64,000 bases of DNA from Cryoendolithus antarcticus (GCA_002077065.1 NAJO01000006.1:558001-622000); one strand, 5' to 3'. Positions 22,013-33,686 are shown, counted from the stretch's first letter. The notes: generated by a model not told the origin, from the sequence alone. Made by a program: numbers and translations.

Positions 22013-23611
22013 AATTCCGGTCGTGGACGTGGATCCGAGCAGCTCACCCCGTCACACACAAAAATAGGGACGAACACAAGTGTAAAGATGAACGAGTTAC
22101 AGCGAACCTACAGGGGATTGGGAAGATAAGGCATTGTCGACAGCTGCCAACGCGGTGCACGGAATCCCCCTACCCGGCTCAGAGACGATAGACGTTCCCC
22201 AGCTCCACTGGGCACCTCAAAAGACACCACTGACCAATCGAGATACCCATGGAGAATTACCCCGAGCTCTGCAAAGGTACAGTGCATCGCGTAAGCAATG
22301 GCGCTTCAGTGAGGTTCCGCCACGCTCAAAACATGGGTCAAGCTTTAATGATCGTCATTGCGGCTTGCATGGACATCCGTGAGCCACCGCGCGCCAGCGA
22401 AACGGCTCGGGAGCTGTGGTGTGATGCGCAACCGCCCAGCAGCTCGAAGCGGAGGATCTTGTGCAAATGCTCGGATGGCGAGACTTACTTCCGGTCATTG
22501 GTCGAGCCCTAAGAGGATCCTCGGCGGATCCACGATGGAGGTGAGAATAAGGTTCAGTGACGTGAGGGTCGTTTTTGGGTGTGCTGATGGCCTGACTCCC
22601 AAAATGCTCAATTCATGCTGCCTAAGAGCTGGCAGATTGTTTTTGGTCGAAGGATTCGATGGCCACGATATCTTGCCGCGGGCAATCTATCTTACAGGTG
22701 TCGCTTGGCTGAGTCACCCTGTACGCGCCTCAGCTCTGCTTACAGAACATGCCCTTCGCGAACGACAACGGGGGAGTCGGTTCCGTCCGGCGCCGGATAC
22801 TGTTACATCCGTGCTGCCGTCAACCGACAGTCAGCAGAGCACAAATTCGCAGTGCTGAAGGCTATGTAAACTCACGCTCCGCACTACAACTCGTTGGGCC
22901 CCAGCTCTTCAACAACAAACGTCTCTATCAGCGAGACGATGTGGACTAAGTTCGCAAATGACATCCGCCAAGAGACACGCATAAACTTCACATTCGACAC
23001 GTGGCGAATATGACGACGGCGTCGCATCCGCGGAGGCTATTGCGATTTGTCTTCGTTCGCCTGACTCGGGGTCGGAACATACACCCTTACGCCGGCCATA
23101 TCGGCGGAGATATGTAGTCACCGGGACAATGATATCCGACCAATGGTCGAGCTTTGTAGCGACAGATTGACCTGGATTGCAACTCTGTGATGTTGGCGTA
23201 CGACTCCTCGACGTCTGGCTAAGCTGAGCAGTGTCGCTTATCATCCTCGCCGTTGGGCGCACTTTCAGTCTCTCGAGTCCCTGGATCTCAAATGATTGCA
23301 TGGCCATCGACTCCTAACACGTCTATATGCTGAACGTCTCCCAGCGATGACCTAGCGCAGCGAGGATATCGCCATTACCATCTTGCCACATTCCTAGCCT
23401 CCAGGGGGGTCATGCGTCCGTCTCTGTTCCTTATCATCTACAATACAGTCACTACATGCTGTTATCATGGTACCCCTTGGACAGCCGACAATTCTGCAAG
23501 TTGGTTGCAAGTCCTACCACCCAAGCCGTGGCTACCTTATCCGCTTTGCTCTTCTTCGATACTGCTATCACATATTAGCGCATGCTCGTGCGTGGGAAAA
23601 ATTAGGAACTC
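22013..23611. other. 1.6-kb region without a supported gene
   Basis: This contains the ABC transporter promoter and the 3' side of the small DPxLPR gene. The longest frames (166 codons on plus at 22358-22858, 132 on minus at 22909-23307) have biased composition and no recognisable motif. No RNA gene, terminal inverted repeat or tandem repeat was seen. Confidence 0.45.
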
Positions 23612-23971
23612 TCACCCCTCGGCGTTGAACCTCTCCATGATGCCCTCAACGGTATCGACAAGGTCTTTCAGTGGAGCCATGAGAACCTCAATCTCCTCGT
23701 CTGACTTCTCGATGACTTTCAGATACTCCACGATCCCTTGCATCGTGGTGCGTGCTCTGTCGATATGTTCCTGTGCGTCGGTTCCAGCGCTTAGGGCGCG
23801 AATAGCGTGGAAGTTTGCACGATCCAGACGTGGGAGGAATGGGTCTGCTAGAGCTTCGTCGAGCTCATTGGTGAGTCTGTCCCAGTCTGAACTCTCGTCC
23901 TGGAACATCGCCATGATGCGAGCTTCTTGATCTCGGTAAAAGCGATTTTGATTGCTTTCTTGGTCCGCCAT
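23612..23971 (-). CDS. Small acidic helical protein, DPxLPR family (uncharacterised)
   Basis: A single exon encodes 119 residues from the ATG at 23971. The sequence is acidic and predicted helical, with 'LDEALADPFLPRLDRANFH' in the middle and a heptad-like C-terminal half ('VLMAPLKDLVDTVEGIME'). No catalytic motif, signal peptide or membrane segment is present. The 'LxxxLxDPxLPR' element recurs in the gene at 58657-59187. From memory this element occurs in small lineage-specific proteins of Mycosphaerellaceae; I could not search. Function is unknown. Confidence 0.65.
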   Translation of the reverse strand: MADQESNQNRFYRDQEARIMAMFQDESSDWDRLTNELDEALADPFLPRLDRANFHAIRALSAGTDAQEHIDRARTTMQGIVEYLKVIEKSDEEIEVLMAPLKDLVDTVEGIMERFNAEG

Positions 23972-24226
23972 GGCTTCAGGTGCGTTTGCGGTTTGGTAAT
24001 GTCGTCAGTTGGCGGTAATAGCGGTCGAAATGTATGTTGATGAGTTCTTCTCGGTGCCACTGACTGGCCACTGGCAGGTGCGATGAGTGAACTTTGCAGG
24101 GAAGTCACGACCCAGCGCGCACGCCGGTCGTTCTTGATCACATGGCTACATTAGCTCACCACGTCACGCTGTCGAGAGACAGATTACGCGTGTATTCATG
24201 GATCTCCACTGAGCGTCCGGAACACC

Positions 24227-26632
24227 TCAATGTATCACAACGTCCTTGACAACAGCCCTAGCCCTCTTCCTCTCCTCAATATCAAGCTTCCATACGACCC
24301 CAGTCTCCCTTTCGAGCTGTGGCCCGCCAAGCTTCGCGATATCTTCCCATTCATCGTCTTCCATGTTCATGATCAGAGTCATCTGCACGCTCCTCGCGAA
24401 CAGATCTCGTAGCTCGTATCTGCCACCTTTGACAGCCATGGCCACGATACTGGCAACATCGCGCTCAAGCCTGATTGCGCCAAGCTCGTTGACGCGACCA
24501 TGGTATGACCAGAGCCGCTTCTCCAGTGTGCGAGCAAGGTGGCCGACGGTGACTGTGAGTAGCTTGTCGTAGTTCCCAGGTGTCAAGATGCGCTTGATGG
24601 GTAAGGTGAATGCATACCACCCGCGCTCGAAACGTTTGGCGACAAGATCATCGGAGTCTGCGTCTTCATCCCCATTCCTGTCGTGCTCTGATTGCACAAC
24701 ATACTCGACATCCCGGAAAGTCTCCAATAGGACAGGTCGGAGGCGAGGCCGCATGACCTGCTTGAGCATTACTTCGATCGCTTCGGCGATAAGCTCCGAT
24801 GTCTTGGTCTCGAAGTTGCTTTCGATGTGTTTGATAGTGCGCTCTACAAAGACCGCTTCATGGCCGAAGGGGAAGGCGTCTAACATGGCCGAACTGGACT
24901 GCGTTATGGTCTCTGCACTCGCTCTGTCACCAAGGCATGTCTTTACGATCCTGCGGACGTAGTCGATAGAGACGTCTAGATCGTTGATGTGTACTAAGAA
25001 AGTGATGATAGTACTCTCTGGAGGTAATGCTCCTTGTATGACAGGTTTTGGGTAGCTCTCGTCACGCATCTTGCGCTGTATCATGCCGAAGAAGTCTGAG
25101 CCCAGGACACGGCTGACTGATGGAAGCACTCCAGCCACTACCGTACGCTGCGAGGTCGACAACGTTCGTTGCAGCACTTGGTTGACGATATACATTACGT
25201 CGTCCACTGCTGATGTGATGAACGGCGGGCTCGAACCGAGTGGCTTGTTGGGATTGAGGGTCAGATCAGAGGGCGACTCATCGAGCTGGAACGACTTTTC
25301 GACCGATCGACGGAAGAAGAACGCAGCCATGATGTTGAAGGGCTCGGTCAGCAAATCGTGCACTTTCTTATGCAAATTGCTGTGCAGTAGCAGATCTGGC
25401 ATGGTGAGCGTAGTGCCAGCATCAGCTTTGGTCGCGGTCTTGTTGGCCAAAAAGCGCGAGTAGAGAGACCATCGTCCGAGCATCGTGGCACTCTCATTCA
25501 GCAATGCATCTACTTCTCTCATGTCAACGCCTTCATCTTCACTCACGCGAGGCGAACCCTGTGCAGGTGATCCAGTCCTGGGAGGCACCATGCTCGGCTT
25601 CTGGGCTGGCAAGAAGCTTTGTACCAAGAAGTTGAACGGATAGCTCTTGACCTCGGTGAGCTTTCGGGATACCATACGCTCTTCTGACCAGGTGTCGAGA
25701 ACAATTCCACCCTGGACATCTGCTTCGACCTGAATGCGCTGGATGACTTTGGTCATACTGCCTTCGCCGTAGTGTCTCTCTACTAGTGGCTGATGGCCTT
25801 CAACGATCTGAGCGAGGTGTTCGAACAGCTTCGTCAGTGCGCTCGCGTAGAACATGCCATCTTTACGCTGGGTGGAGCCCATGTTCGTACGTGCTCGAGC
25901 CGCAATGCCACCACAAACATACCTCCCGTAAGCTTCGAGTCCAACATCAGAGCGATTGATGAGAGGAAACAGCTTGAAGAAGCGAGTGACACCTGCACCG
26001 TTACCAGCCTGAGCTGCCTTGTCGAATTCGCGCAAGAAGAGCCCACACAGACTCTCAGCAGCATTGTTCAGAGTCTGTCCAGGAAGATCGGGTACTTCCG
26101 CTGTAGGTACTATCTGTTCAGCGAAAGCTCCATCAATGACAGAGTCCGGTATCTGAGAAGCCCGATGGATGTAAGTCGCTGCAGTCTCCCAGTCCTGAGG
26201 TGCACCCATTGATCCAGTGACGCCTAGAATGCATGACTTGAGCTCTGCTACTTGCTCAACAACATCCAGTGTGGCTTTCACGTTAGCTTGCTCCTGGTCC
26301 AGCTTCTTCACTGCGCCAGAGATGCGATGAGCAGTAGTGGCTGCTGATGAAAGCATGCCATTGCTGATTGCACGCGTTGCAACAGCTTGAGAGCCAAGCT
26401 GTGCCCTGGCGAGATCCAAACGACCGAGCTGGCGGTTCAGATCTCGTTGTGAGGCAAGCAGACTGTCTAAGCGAGCTGTCACTTTGGCTTCACGGGCGCC
26501 CAGGTCAGCCAGACCGGCGCGGATTTCTTCAACCGTCGTGGCATGGGCGATATTGCTCGCGCTCGACGCATCTTCTTCAGTCAGCTCGTCAGTGGCCATG
26601 TCGTTGATCTCCACTCCTGACAGCAGGATCAC
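24227..26632 (-). CDS. COG4: Conserved oligomeric Golgi complex subunit 4 (COG4)
   Basis: An intronless frame of 801 residues starts at the ATG at 26632; a second Met at residue 12 is also possible. The N-terminal part is coiled-coil ('VTARLDSLLASQRDLNRQL'). It is followed by 'FFKLFPLI', the central 'SALTKLFEHLAQIVEGHQPLVERHYGEG'-type COG4 segment (split here for brevity), and the all-helical C-terminal domain ending '...WKLDIEERKRARAVV'. Length and domain order match fungal COG4. It is a subunit of the peripheral Golgi tethering complex for intra-Golgi retrograde vesicles and interacts with SNAREs. It is transcribed divergently from the NIPA-type gene. Confidence 0.9.
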   Translation of the reverse strand: MILLSGVEINDMATDELTEEDASSASNIAHATTVEEIRAGLADLGAREAKVTARLDSLLASQRDLNRQLGRLDLARAQLGSQAVATRAISNGMLSSAATTAHRISGAVKKLDQEQANVKATLDVVEQVAELKSCILGVTGSMGAPQDWETAATYIHRASQIPDSVIDGAFAEQIVPTAEVPDLPGQTLNNAAESLCGLFLREFDKAAQAGNGAGVTRFFKLFPLINRSDVGLEAYGRYVCGGIAARARTNMGSTQRKDGMFYASALTKLFEHLAQIVEGHQPLVERHYGEGSMTKVIQRIQVEADVQGGIVLDTWSEERMVSRKLTEVKSYPFNFLVQSFLPAQKPSMVPPRTGSPAQGSPRVSEDEGVDMREVDALLNESATMLGRWSLYSRFLANKTATKADAGTTLTMPDLLLHSNLHKKVHDLLTEPFNIMAAFFFRRSVEKSFQLDESPSDLTLNPNKPLGSSPPFITSAVDDVMYIVNQVLQRTLSTSQRTVVAGVLPSVSRVLGSDFFGMIQRKMRDESYPKPVIQGALPPESTIITFLVHINDLDVSIDYVRRIVKTCLGDRASAETITQSSSAMLDAFPFGHEAVFVERTIKHIESNFETKTSELIAEAIEVMLKQVMRPRLRPVLLETFRDVEYVVQSEHDRNGDEDADSDDLVAKRFERGWYAFTLPIKRILTPGNYDKLLTVTVGHLARTLEKRLWSYHGRVNELGAIRLERDVASIVAMAVKGGRYELRDLFARSVQMTLIMNMEDDEWEDIAKLGGPQLERETGVVWKLDIEERKRARAVVKDVVIH

Positions 26633-27330
26633 GCTTGTTGTGAACAGAGCCTCGGGGCATTGATAATATCAATGCGCACGTATAGGGCTGAAACCGAGTC
26701 AGGAGAGTTTCTTCTACAGGGTATCCCGACTTCGCGGTTGCCACGAGGTGTCTCGGCGAAGTCAACGGCAGACAATGCTTAGGACGTTGATGCGAGCTTA
26801 GTATGACATGTGCATCGCTCTCATCTACTCAATGTGTGCTAACAACAGTAAATACTGAAGCATCGTCTTCCTACACATCCTGGCCATCCTCCCGTCTGGA
26901 CTCCTTAGCGCGCCACAATCGTCCAACGCGACCTCTTCTGCTCAGCCACATCACTGCGTCGCGCTCGCAATAACCTCCTCCAGCATCAAAGCGCAACATT
27001 CGCAACAGACACGACCACAAGACCACCGTGGGATTATAGATCAAAGGAAGCACTGGATCACAACTATCAGGAAGTGTACAAACTGCGCAAACCGGTTGAC
27101 CCAACACTTCTAGCCTTATCTGCGCGCAGCCGTCTGGAGACCCTCGAGCACTTCTGGAAAGACGTAAGGGCTCGCTCTGGATCAGACGAACCAATAGCCA
27201 AGTGTATCTGATTCACCGCCGACGAAGCAACCAGAGGCTGAGTCCAGGTATCCCTTACTATCTTCCACACATGCCGCCTTCTACGGCACGATAAGCGCTA
27301 ATCCCCCCGATCTCCCTCTCAGACCTTCTC
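26633..27330. other. Divergent promoter region COG4 / NIPA-type gene
   Basis: About 700 bases between two divergent starts. Short frames only; no specific element recognised. Confidence 0.4.
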
Positions 27331-29428
27331 ATGGACTTCGCGGGGCGGGCGGTGCTTGAGGCAACGCGGGTCGTTGTCAGAGCCGACAGTGCGACCAGCA
27401 GCGCTGCTGCTACCGCATCCGGAAGCGCGGCAACCGCAGAACGACCACCAATCTACAAAGTCGTGGGAATCGTACTGGCCATTACTTCTGGAGTCTTCAT
27501 AGGCATATCCTTTGTGTTGAAGAAAATTGGCCTGCTCAAGAGTAACGACAAGTACAATGAAGCGGCTGGCGAAGGCTATGGCTATCTCAAGAATGCATAC
27601 TGGTGGGGTGGCATGACGCTCATGATCATTGGAGAGATATGCAATTTCGCAGCGTACATGTTCGTGGACGCTATCATGGTCACGCCTCTTGGAGCGCTGT
27701 CGGTGGTGATCACGACAATTTTGAGTGCAATCTTTCTCAAGGAACGGCTGAGCTTCGTGGGCAAGGTGTCCTGCTTCCTCTGCATCATCGGATCGGTTAT
27801 CATCGTGCTCAATGCGCCGGAGCAGAGTGCTGTTGCGAACATCGAGCAGATGCAGCACTACGTGATAGCCCCTGGATTCCTGGTGTATGCTGGTCTTATT
27901 ATCATCGGAGCTGCGTTCACAGCGTTCTGGGCTGGGCCACGGTACGGCAAGAAATCCATGTTGGTATACCTGAGCATTTGCAGTACCATTGGAGGCCTCT
28001 CGGTTGTGGCGACACAAGGACTTGGCTCCGCGATCATTGCGCAGATACGAGGAGAGGCGCAGTTCAACAAGTGGTTTACCTATGTGTTGTTGGTGTTCGT
28101 AATTGCGACACTACTGACTGAGATCATCTACTTGAATGTGAGTTTTGAAGGTCACGTGACACAATCACCACCATCCTGACATCCGACAGAAAGCACTCAA
28201 CCTCTTCAACGCTGCCCTGGTCACGCCGACCTACTACGTTTACTTTACGAGTGCAACGATCGTCACATCTGCCATCCTCTTCCGAGGGTTCCACGGCACG
28301 GCAGTGTCGATCACTACGGTCGTCATGGGCTTCCTCGTCATCTGTGCAGGTGTTGTGCTCCTCCAGCTTGCAAAGAGCTCAAAGGACGTTCCAGATTCAG
28401 CGGTCTTCCAAGGCGAACTCGATCAAGTTCGCACAATGGCGGAGCAAGAAGAGCCAGAATCTGAGCCGCGCGCAGATACAATACGTGGAGGTGCTGCGAT
28501 AGTACGCGCGATGAGCAGAGTCCGGACGAAACGGCAGGCAGAGGAGCTCCATCGGATGACGGAGGAGCGCATGGAGCCCATAGGCGAAAACGAGACGGTA
28601 GAGTGGGACGGCCTGAGGAGACGAAAGACCACTAGTACTGGTTCGGGATCACTTGTCAGGCGGAAGACGGTCCATCCACCTCTTGGCATGTCTCGCTTTC
28701 CTGATGATGTTAGTGAGCCGGACAGTGAGGTCCATCCTGGCTTCTTCGGCAGAATAGGGCGGAAGAGTGTACAGAGTGGTAGCCGATCTCGACGGCCAGG
28801 TCACAGCCCTGTGCCTCTCGGAGAAGTCAGTGTGGCTCCCAACAAGACCGACTCAGATCTTGAGGCTGGCCGAGAACACGTCTATGGTCTACCTGCAGGG
28901 CTGCAGAAGCTTCATGATGGACATGATGAGGACACAAGCTATCAAGGCGCCTCGGGCGGCCAACATCTACACTGGGCGAACGACGCAGATAATCGCGAGC
29001 GGGCATCTTCCCGGGGCTCCAGTCTTGCACCGCCACGACCTCCACCTCACACTCAAGGCAAACCAGATGGTACCGCCAAACGTCAGTTCTCCTTCCAGAA
29101 CGTGTTTCACCGCAATCGATCCAGCGTCACTGAAGACAACTCCAACATCCGGCCTGTCAGCCGAGGTGCCTTGAGCTTCATCGGCCGCGCCAAGGACGAG
29201 CGAACGCATGTCATCACCGAGGAGGAACGACTTGGACTCGTGACTGGCGACTCCCACAAGCAACTACCTAAGTACGACGAGGCTGCTGAGGACGGAAACG
29301 GTAGTGACGAGTGGCAGGTCACTTCAGGGACTTCATCGAGTCCTGAGGTTGTGGGCATGAGTGGGGATTCGGATCCGGGAAAGCAGAGGAGAAGAAGGGA
29401 TACTTATGATGACGAGGATGATGATTAG
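27331..29428 (+). CDS. NIPA-type (DUF803) magnesium transporter
   Basis: Two exons, 27331-28137 and 28190-29428, join in phase to give 681 residues. The 52-nt intron has gtgagt/acag borders. Residues about 50-365 hold nine hydrophobic segments with the NIPA hallmarks: 'GVFIGISFVLKKIGL' in TM1, 'YWWGGMTLMIIGEICNFAAY', 'VTPLGALSVVITTILSAIFLKE' and 'ALVTPTYYVYFTSATI'. The last of these is split by the intron, so both exons are needed. The C-terminal 300 residues are a hydrophilic, Ser/Arg-rich cytosolic tail ending in an acidic 'DTYDDEDDD'. Family members transport Mg2+ at plasma or endosomal membranes. The long tail suggests regulation by phosphorylation (inference). Confidence 0.92.
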
Positions 29429-29849
29429 TTCTACGATCAGCCACTACGAAGTCCGGAAACGTATCAGGGTGGTGGCGGGCACAGCGCTTTGCGTTGATGA
29501 GGTTGTGTGGTTTCTAGCGCTGGGCGCTCGGGGCATCGGGGACATTGTGGCATCGCATGGGTTCAGGCATATATATGTACGTCTGTACACTTCAAACGTC
29601 TTCGACACGATGTACTCCGGCTGGCAGCTTCTTCTTCGCGATCTCGCAAACAGACGGATATAACCATGAGAGCCAATCCTCTCAGATACGACGAACGGCA
29701 TAGCGCCCGCTCCCGATGTGCATTAGCGCACTTTGCCTCTACCTCAACTCCACATTATCATTCCGCACCTTACCTTCGCTCGCACAACAAAACCATGTAG
29801 GCCCCCATCTGATCGGGCCTAACGGCTCTTACATCTACTCCGACTTAAT
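29429..29849. other. Intergenic spacer, nothing recognised
   Basis: Short spacer between tandem plus-strand genes; should contain the promoter of the Zn2Cys6 gene. No element recognised. Confidence 0.4.
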
Positions 29850-31281
29850 ATGGCGCCACTCGCATCATCAACGACAATGACCGTCAAGCCAAGGGAACGC
29901 CGCGCACACAAGAAGTCCCGCAGAGGATGTGGCAACTGCAAGCTCCGTCGAGTCAAATGTGGCGAGGAGACGCCGGCATGTAAGCAGTGCAAGGCTTTCG
30001 GCGTCGATTGTACGTATGACGGTAAAGTCACTGGGCTGCGCTTCGCCGGCGAGAGCACTTTCTCCTTGGCCGATCCTGTGGCGGAGATACCCAAGCCCAG
30101 GCATGATGCCAGCCACGATGGCTACAGGACTAGCTGGACGCCACCGAAGCCACGATATGCAGATCAGCTGCAGGTTGCTCTCGGAGTGATGAACCGACAT
30201 GCTGGCCTTGAGAGTGAGACTCGGGACTTGGACGCTTACCGGATTGGGCTGGCGGATCTGGAGATGTTGCAGAAGTTCCGGGATCGGACTGTGATGACTG
30301 TCGGTACGAAGCAATCGTCGCTGGTGTACCAGAAGGAGATATTCCAGCTTGCACATACGGTAAGCTCCGAGTCGGTTCCCAATTTACCCCAACCAGATAG
30401 CTAACGACTTCCAGTACGACTTCCTCAAACACATCGTCCTGACCCTCACATCCCTACACGATCAATACCTGCACGGCATCCGCAAAATTGACGTCTCCAC
30501 CGCCCAGCACTGGGTAAAAGGCACCCAGCTCTTTCAATCCGCGCTCCGCTCCAAAATCCCTGAGGAATCCAAAGACGCGCTCTGGGCCACCGCAGCTCTG
30601 CTCGGCGCAATCCAGTTCGCCTCTTTCGAAGCCTCGTGCCCGCAAGAAGCCTGGCCACTCAAGGCTTACGAAGCTTCAGATCTTGACTGGCTCAAGATGA
30701 GCGACGGCAAGAAGGCCGTATACCGCATCGCCGACCCAACCCGACCGGAGAGTGCCTTTAGTAAGCTCAAGATTGACCACTCTTGGCTGTATCGAGCGGT
30801 AGACTACTCTCATGCTCCGAGCATAGCACTTTCACGCGACTATGTCGATATCTTCGGTCTTGGGCCGAGCTCGACGGGCGAGAATAATCCTTATCACAGT
30901 GCTGCGATGGCGCAAGCGCGATGTCTCAACATTGTCTGCACGCCGGAGACACTGATTGAGTTCCTCTCGTTCCTGGGAAATGTCAATCCTGAATTGTTCA
31001 AGTTGATAGATCGCAAGGAGCCGAAAGCACTACTGCTAATCGCGTGCTGGTACGCGAAAGTGTTCAAGTACCAATGGTGGATCCAACGCAGAGGGCTGAT
31101 CGAGGGGAGGGCATTATGCATCTACCTAGAAAGCGCAGCACGCCAGGACGCGCGAATGGAGAGATTGCTGCGGTGGCCGAGACGAGAATTCGGCCTACCT
31201 GTCAAAGACGACGAGGGAGCCGTACCGACGGGCATATGGACTCCGTGTGCAAGTGCAGGTTCGATTCTGTGCGTGGTCTGA
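29850..31281 (+). CDS. Zn2Cys6 (C6 zinc cluster) regulator with fungal TF C-terminal region
   Basis: Exons 29850-30359 and 30415-31281 give 458 residues; the 55-nt intron has gtaagc and cttccag borders. The N-terminus is basic ('RRAHKKSRRGCGNCKLRRVKCG'-type start) with the cysteine spacing C-x2-C-x6-C-x6-C-x2-C-x6-C (residues about 27-54), a complete binuclear zinc cluster. The remaining helical region ('LAHT/YDFLKHIVLTLTSLHD', 'LLIACWYAKVFKYQWWI') matches the 'fungal-specific TF' C-terminal part of the sterol-uptake-regulator-like (UPC2/ECM22-like) group that carries an N-terminal cluster. It is nuclear and DNA-binding; its targets are unknown. Its stop is only 71 bases from the stop of convergent INP1. 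Confidence 0.88.
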
Positions 31282-31352
31282 GGCAACAGCACCAACATAA
31301 ACCTCATACAACACGCTGAATTTCAACTCAATCCAACATCCTCTCAGTCTCA

Positions 31353-33296
31353 TCAATCCACCTCCCATCCCCCCTCGCTCCTCCGTTCCCTCAGCCCCTG
31401 AACCCTAACGGGGCTCCTCAACGGCACTCCGAAATCATCCTCATCGCCCTCCTCCCCTTCCCACTCCTCCACCCCGTCATCATCCAACTCATCCAAATGA
31501 AAACTCCCCGGCACCTTACCCCGTTGCCCCTGGGGAGACTCAACAAGGAACACACTCCCGAACCTCCCCCTCGCAAACCGCGACGCAATCCTCAGCATCA
31601 TAGCCACCAAATGCGCCGGCGGACCGAGGAACATGGAGTATGCTTTACTCACCAGGGCTGTGGTCATGGACTTGTTGCGCGCGAGGGACTGCGTCGAGGT
31701 GCGTGAGGTTGTGGAGCGAAGGGAGAGGGTGGAGGAGTTGGAGGTTGTGGAGGTTGGGCTGCGGGCGCGGGGGAGGAAGGAGGTTGTTCCTCCGATTGAG
31801 CGGCGGGCTTGGATGCGGGCTTGGATTTGGGCGAAGGGGTCGTCGGGTTTGGGCGGGGAAGTAGAAAGGGCTGGGGGTGGCGTGGGGTCGTTCGCTGGTT
31901 CTCTCGCTGGTTCTCGATGAAGGTCTTCCGTAGGGTGTAGTGTGGGACTTTGTCGGGAAGTCGAGGAGGAGTAGACGGAGGTAGGGAGGTCCGCGATGCT
32001 TCGGATGAGGGAGTTGGAGTCGTAGGCTATGACGTTGGTTGCTGAGGTGGCTGCTGCTGGGTGATCGTGGTCGGCAGTGTTTCTGTCGGGATTCAGAGGG
32101 CTAGGTGACGGCAGCTGCTCGTTCGGGCCTTCTCCCATATTGGCTGCTGGTGGCTCGGGTGTAGAATCCAGCGTTGTGTCTACCTCGCTAGCTGATGCAT
32201 CCTCAGCGACAATATGGAAGTCGGATATTTCGGCGCCAGCACTGGAGTCTGGTGGCGATGGTGGCATATCTGTAGGTATAGCCTGGTACGTTCGTGTCCG
32301 TCCAGCAGCCTGGCCGGCGTCCTGCAGTCGTCTCACCGGCTCCGTGACCGTCACAGTTCCATCTGGCTCGAACCGCGAGCGCAGTCTCGATAGTGTTGGC
32401 GGCCTTGTACCAAGCTGCATTGGCGCCGTCACGGATCGCGCTGACACAGTAGGACGCAAATGTATTTTCGTAGGTGTCTCAAGCACAGCAAGCGGATTCG
32501 GCACATCGTCCAGCACATCCTCCTCTTGACTGCCCTCATCCGACTCTTCATCCACATCACTCCCACCCGAGGAACTGCCAGCCATCTCGTCCGGCCTCTT
32601 CCTCTCAATGCCATCCTCCGGCTTCCAACTATGACCCCTCTCCAACCTCCACTTCTTAGCCGGCCCACTGCTCTTTCTCCTCCCCTTCCTGACTTTCACC
32701 CCTTCATCTCCAAACGGCAACTCCACCTCAAACCCCCTCGCAAAAGGACAAGCAGTCCTCTCATAGAACAGCACCTTCCCCAGCACAGCCTTCAACCCCT
32801 CCACAACCTCCAGATCCTCCACCGTCTCCCCAGGCAATTCGATCCGGTAGTACGTATCTGGTAAGACGCGAAACGCAAATTTACTCACGCCGTCAACACA
32901 CCAGCACTGACTACGCGGCATTATCGCGTGGAGTAGCGCGCCGGAGTGCAGGAACGACACGGAGCCGGGCACGCGGTAGATCTCCATTGGTCCTGCTGCA
33001 AGTGTAGTCTCTGAGGAAGACCGCCATGGTGCCGTGCCTGCTGTGTTTGGCGGTGGATTCCGAGGTGAGCCCGAGGAGCTGCTCGGCCGTGAGGAGCTGG
33101 AGGTGGTGAATTTGATTATGTTGGCGCGGGGGTGGACGTAGAGAGTCTCGATGCCTTCGGCTGCCCCGATCTCGGGTGTTGGGAGGGTACGACTTGACAT
33201 TGCGAGTTTGGGGGGCACGGTGACGGAGCGAGACATGGCTATGCGGCGGGGGGTTTGGGGTTGGATAGGCGTGGAGGGGAGGCTGGAGGGGGCCAT
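31353..33296 (-). CDS. INP1: Inheritance of peroxisomes protein 1 (Inp1)
   Basis: An intronless frame opens at 33407, but I favour the ATG at 33296 ('MAPSSLPSTPIQPQTPRR', 647 residues); the 37 codons before it look like leader. The N-terminal domain has the Inp1 signature: 'IETLYVHPRANIIKF', 'GPMEIYRVPGSVSFLHSG', 'IMPRSQCWCVDGVSKFAFR', 'YYRIELP' and 'ERTACPFARGFEVELPF'. The rest is a long Ser/Thr/Pro-rich disordered tail with acidic patches, ending with a conserved-looking helical stretch ('LVSKAYSMFLGPPAHLVAMMLRIASRFARG'-type, shortened in description). In yeast Inp1 binds Pex3 and tethers peroxisomes to the cell cortex. The same role is expected here. Confidence 0.85.
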   Translation of the reverse strand: MAPSSLPSTPIQPQTPRRIAMSRSVTVPPKLAMSSRTLPTPEIGAAEGIETLYVHPRANIIKFTTSSSSRPSSSSGSPRNPPPNTAGTAPWRSSSETTLAAGPMEIYRVPGSVSFLHSGALLHAIMPRSQCWCVDGVSKFAFRVLPDTYYRIELPGETVEDLEVVEGLKAVLGKVLFYERTACPFARGFEVELPFGDEGVKVRKGRRKSSGPAKKWRLERGHSWKPEDGIERKRPDEMAGSSSGGSDVDEESDEGSQEEDVLDDVPNPLAVLETPTKIHLRPTVSARSVTAPMQLGTRPPTLSRLRSRFEPDGTVTVTEPVRRLQDAGQAAGRTRTYQAIPTDMPPSPPDSSAGAEISDFHIVAEDASASEVDTTLDSTPEPPAANMGEGPNEQLPSPSPLNPDRNTADHDHPAAATSATNVIAYDSNSLIRSIADLPTSVYSSSTSRQSPTLHPTEDLHREPAREPANDPTPPPALSTSPPKPDDPFAQIQARIQARRSIGGTTSFLPRARSPTSTTSNSSTLSLRSTTSRTSTQSLARNKSMTTALVSKAYSMFLGPPAHLVAMMLRIASRFARGRFGSVFLVESPQGQRGKVPGSFHLDELDDDGVEEWEGEEGDEDDFGVPLRSPVRVQGLRERRSEGGWEVD

Positions 33297-33686
33297 GTTG
33301 GCGAACGAACGATCGCGCGACGTGGACGGCGTTGAACGCGTGTAATGATCTTCGTGATTGAGTGACTTCCAGATCCGTAGAGAAGATGCGCTAAGATCCA
33401 ATATCACGCGAGCATTTGTCCCAGTAACGTCGGTGGAATGTAGGGATCGACGAGGGGAGGAGGCTCCACTTTGGCACGTGTGAGAGATCGGCGACTGGGG
33501 TCACTAGCGCCTTCCGAACTCATATCTTTGTCTCGTGACATATATATTGCTTGCTGCAACAAGTACTCGACAATCTTGAACTACAACGCAATCCATCCAC
33601 ACGCGACAACAACACTAGTCGCTATCACGGAAGCGACGCGAAGTCAGTGTCCAACAGCTCCAAGCACCGCGACAGGTATCGCAACA
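33297..33686. other. Divergent spacer between INP1 and the RBM42-like gene
   Basis: A 390-base divergent intergenic region. A CACGTG palindrome lies at 33475-33480; its role is unknown. The plus-strand frame is open through part of it (from 33471), but that leader has no conserved look. Confidence 0.4.

Noticed and set aside
22358..22858. 166-codon plus-strand frame upstream of the ABC transporter
   Set aside because: No recognisable motif, overlaps other frames of similar length, no splice-supported extension.
28151..28160. TCACGTGA palindrome inside the intron of the NIPA-type gene
   Set aside because: A single short E-box-like palindrome within an intron; expected by chance in 64 kb and no linked phosphate gene.
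12686..31281. Possible biosynthetic gene cluster (ABC transporter, Zn2Cys6 regulator, secreted hydrolase close together)
   Set aside because: No polyketide synthase, peptide synthetase, terpene cyclase or tailoring oxidases; COG4 and a NIPA transporter lie between them.
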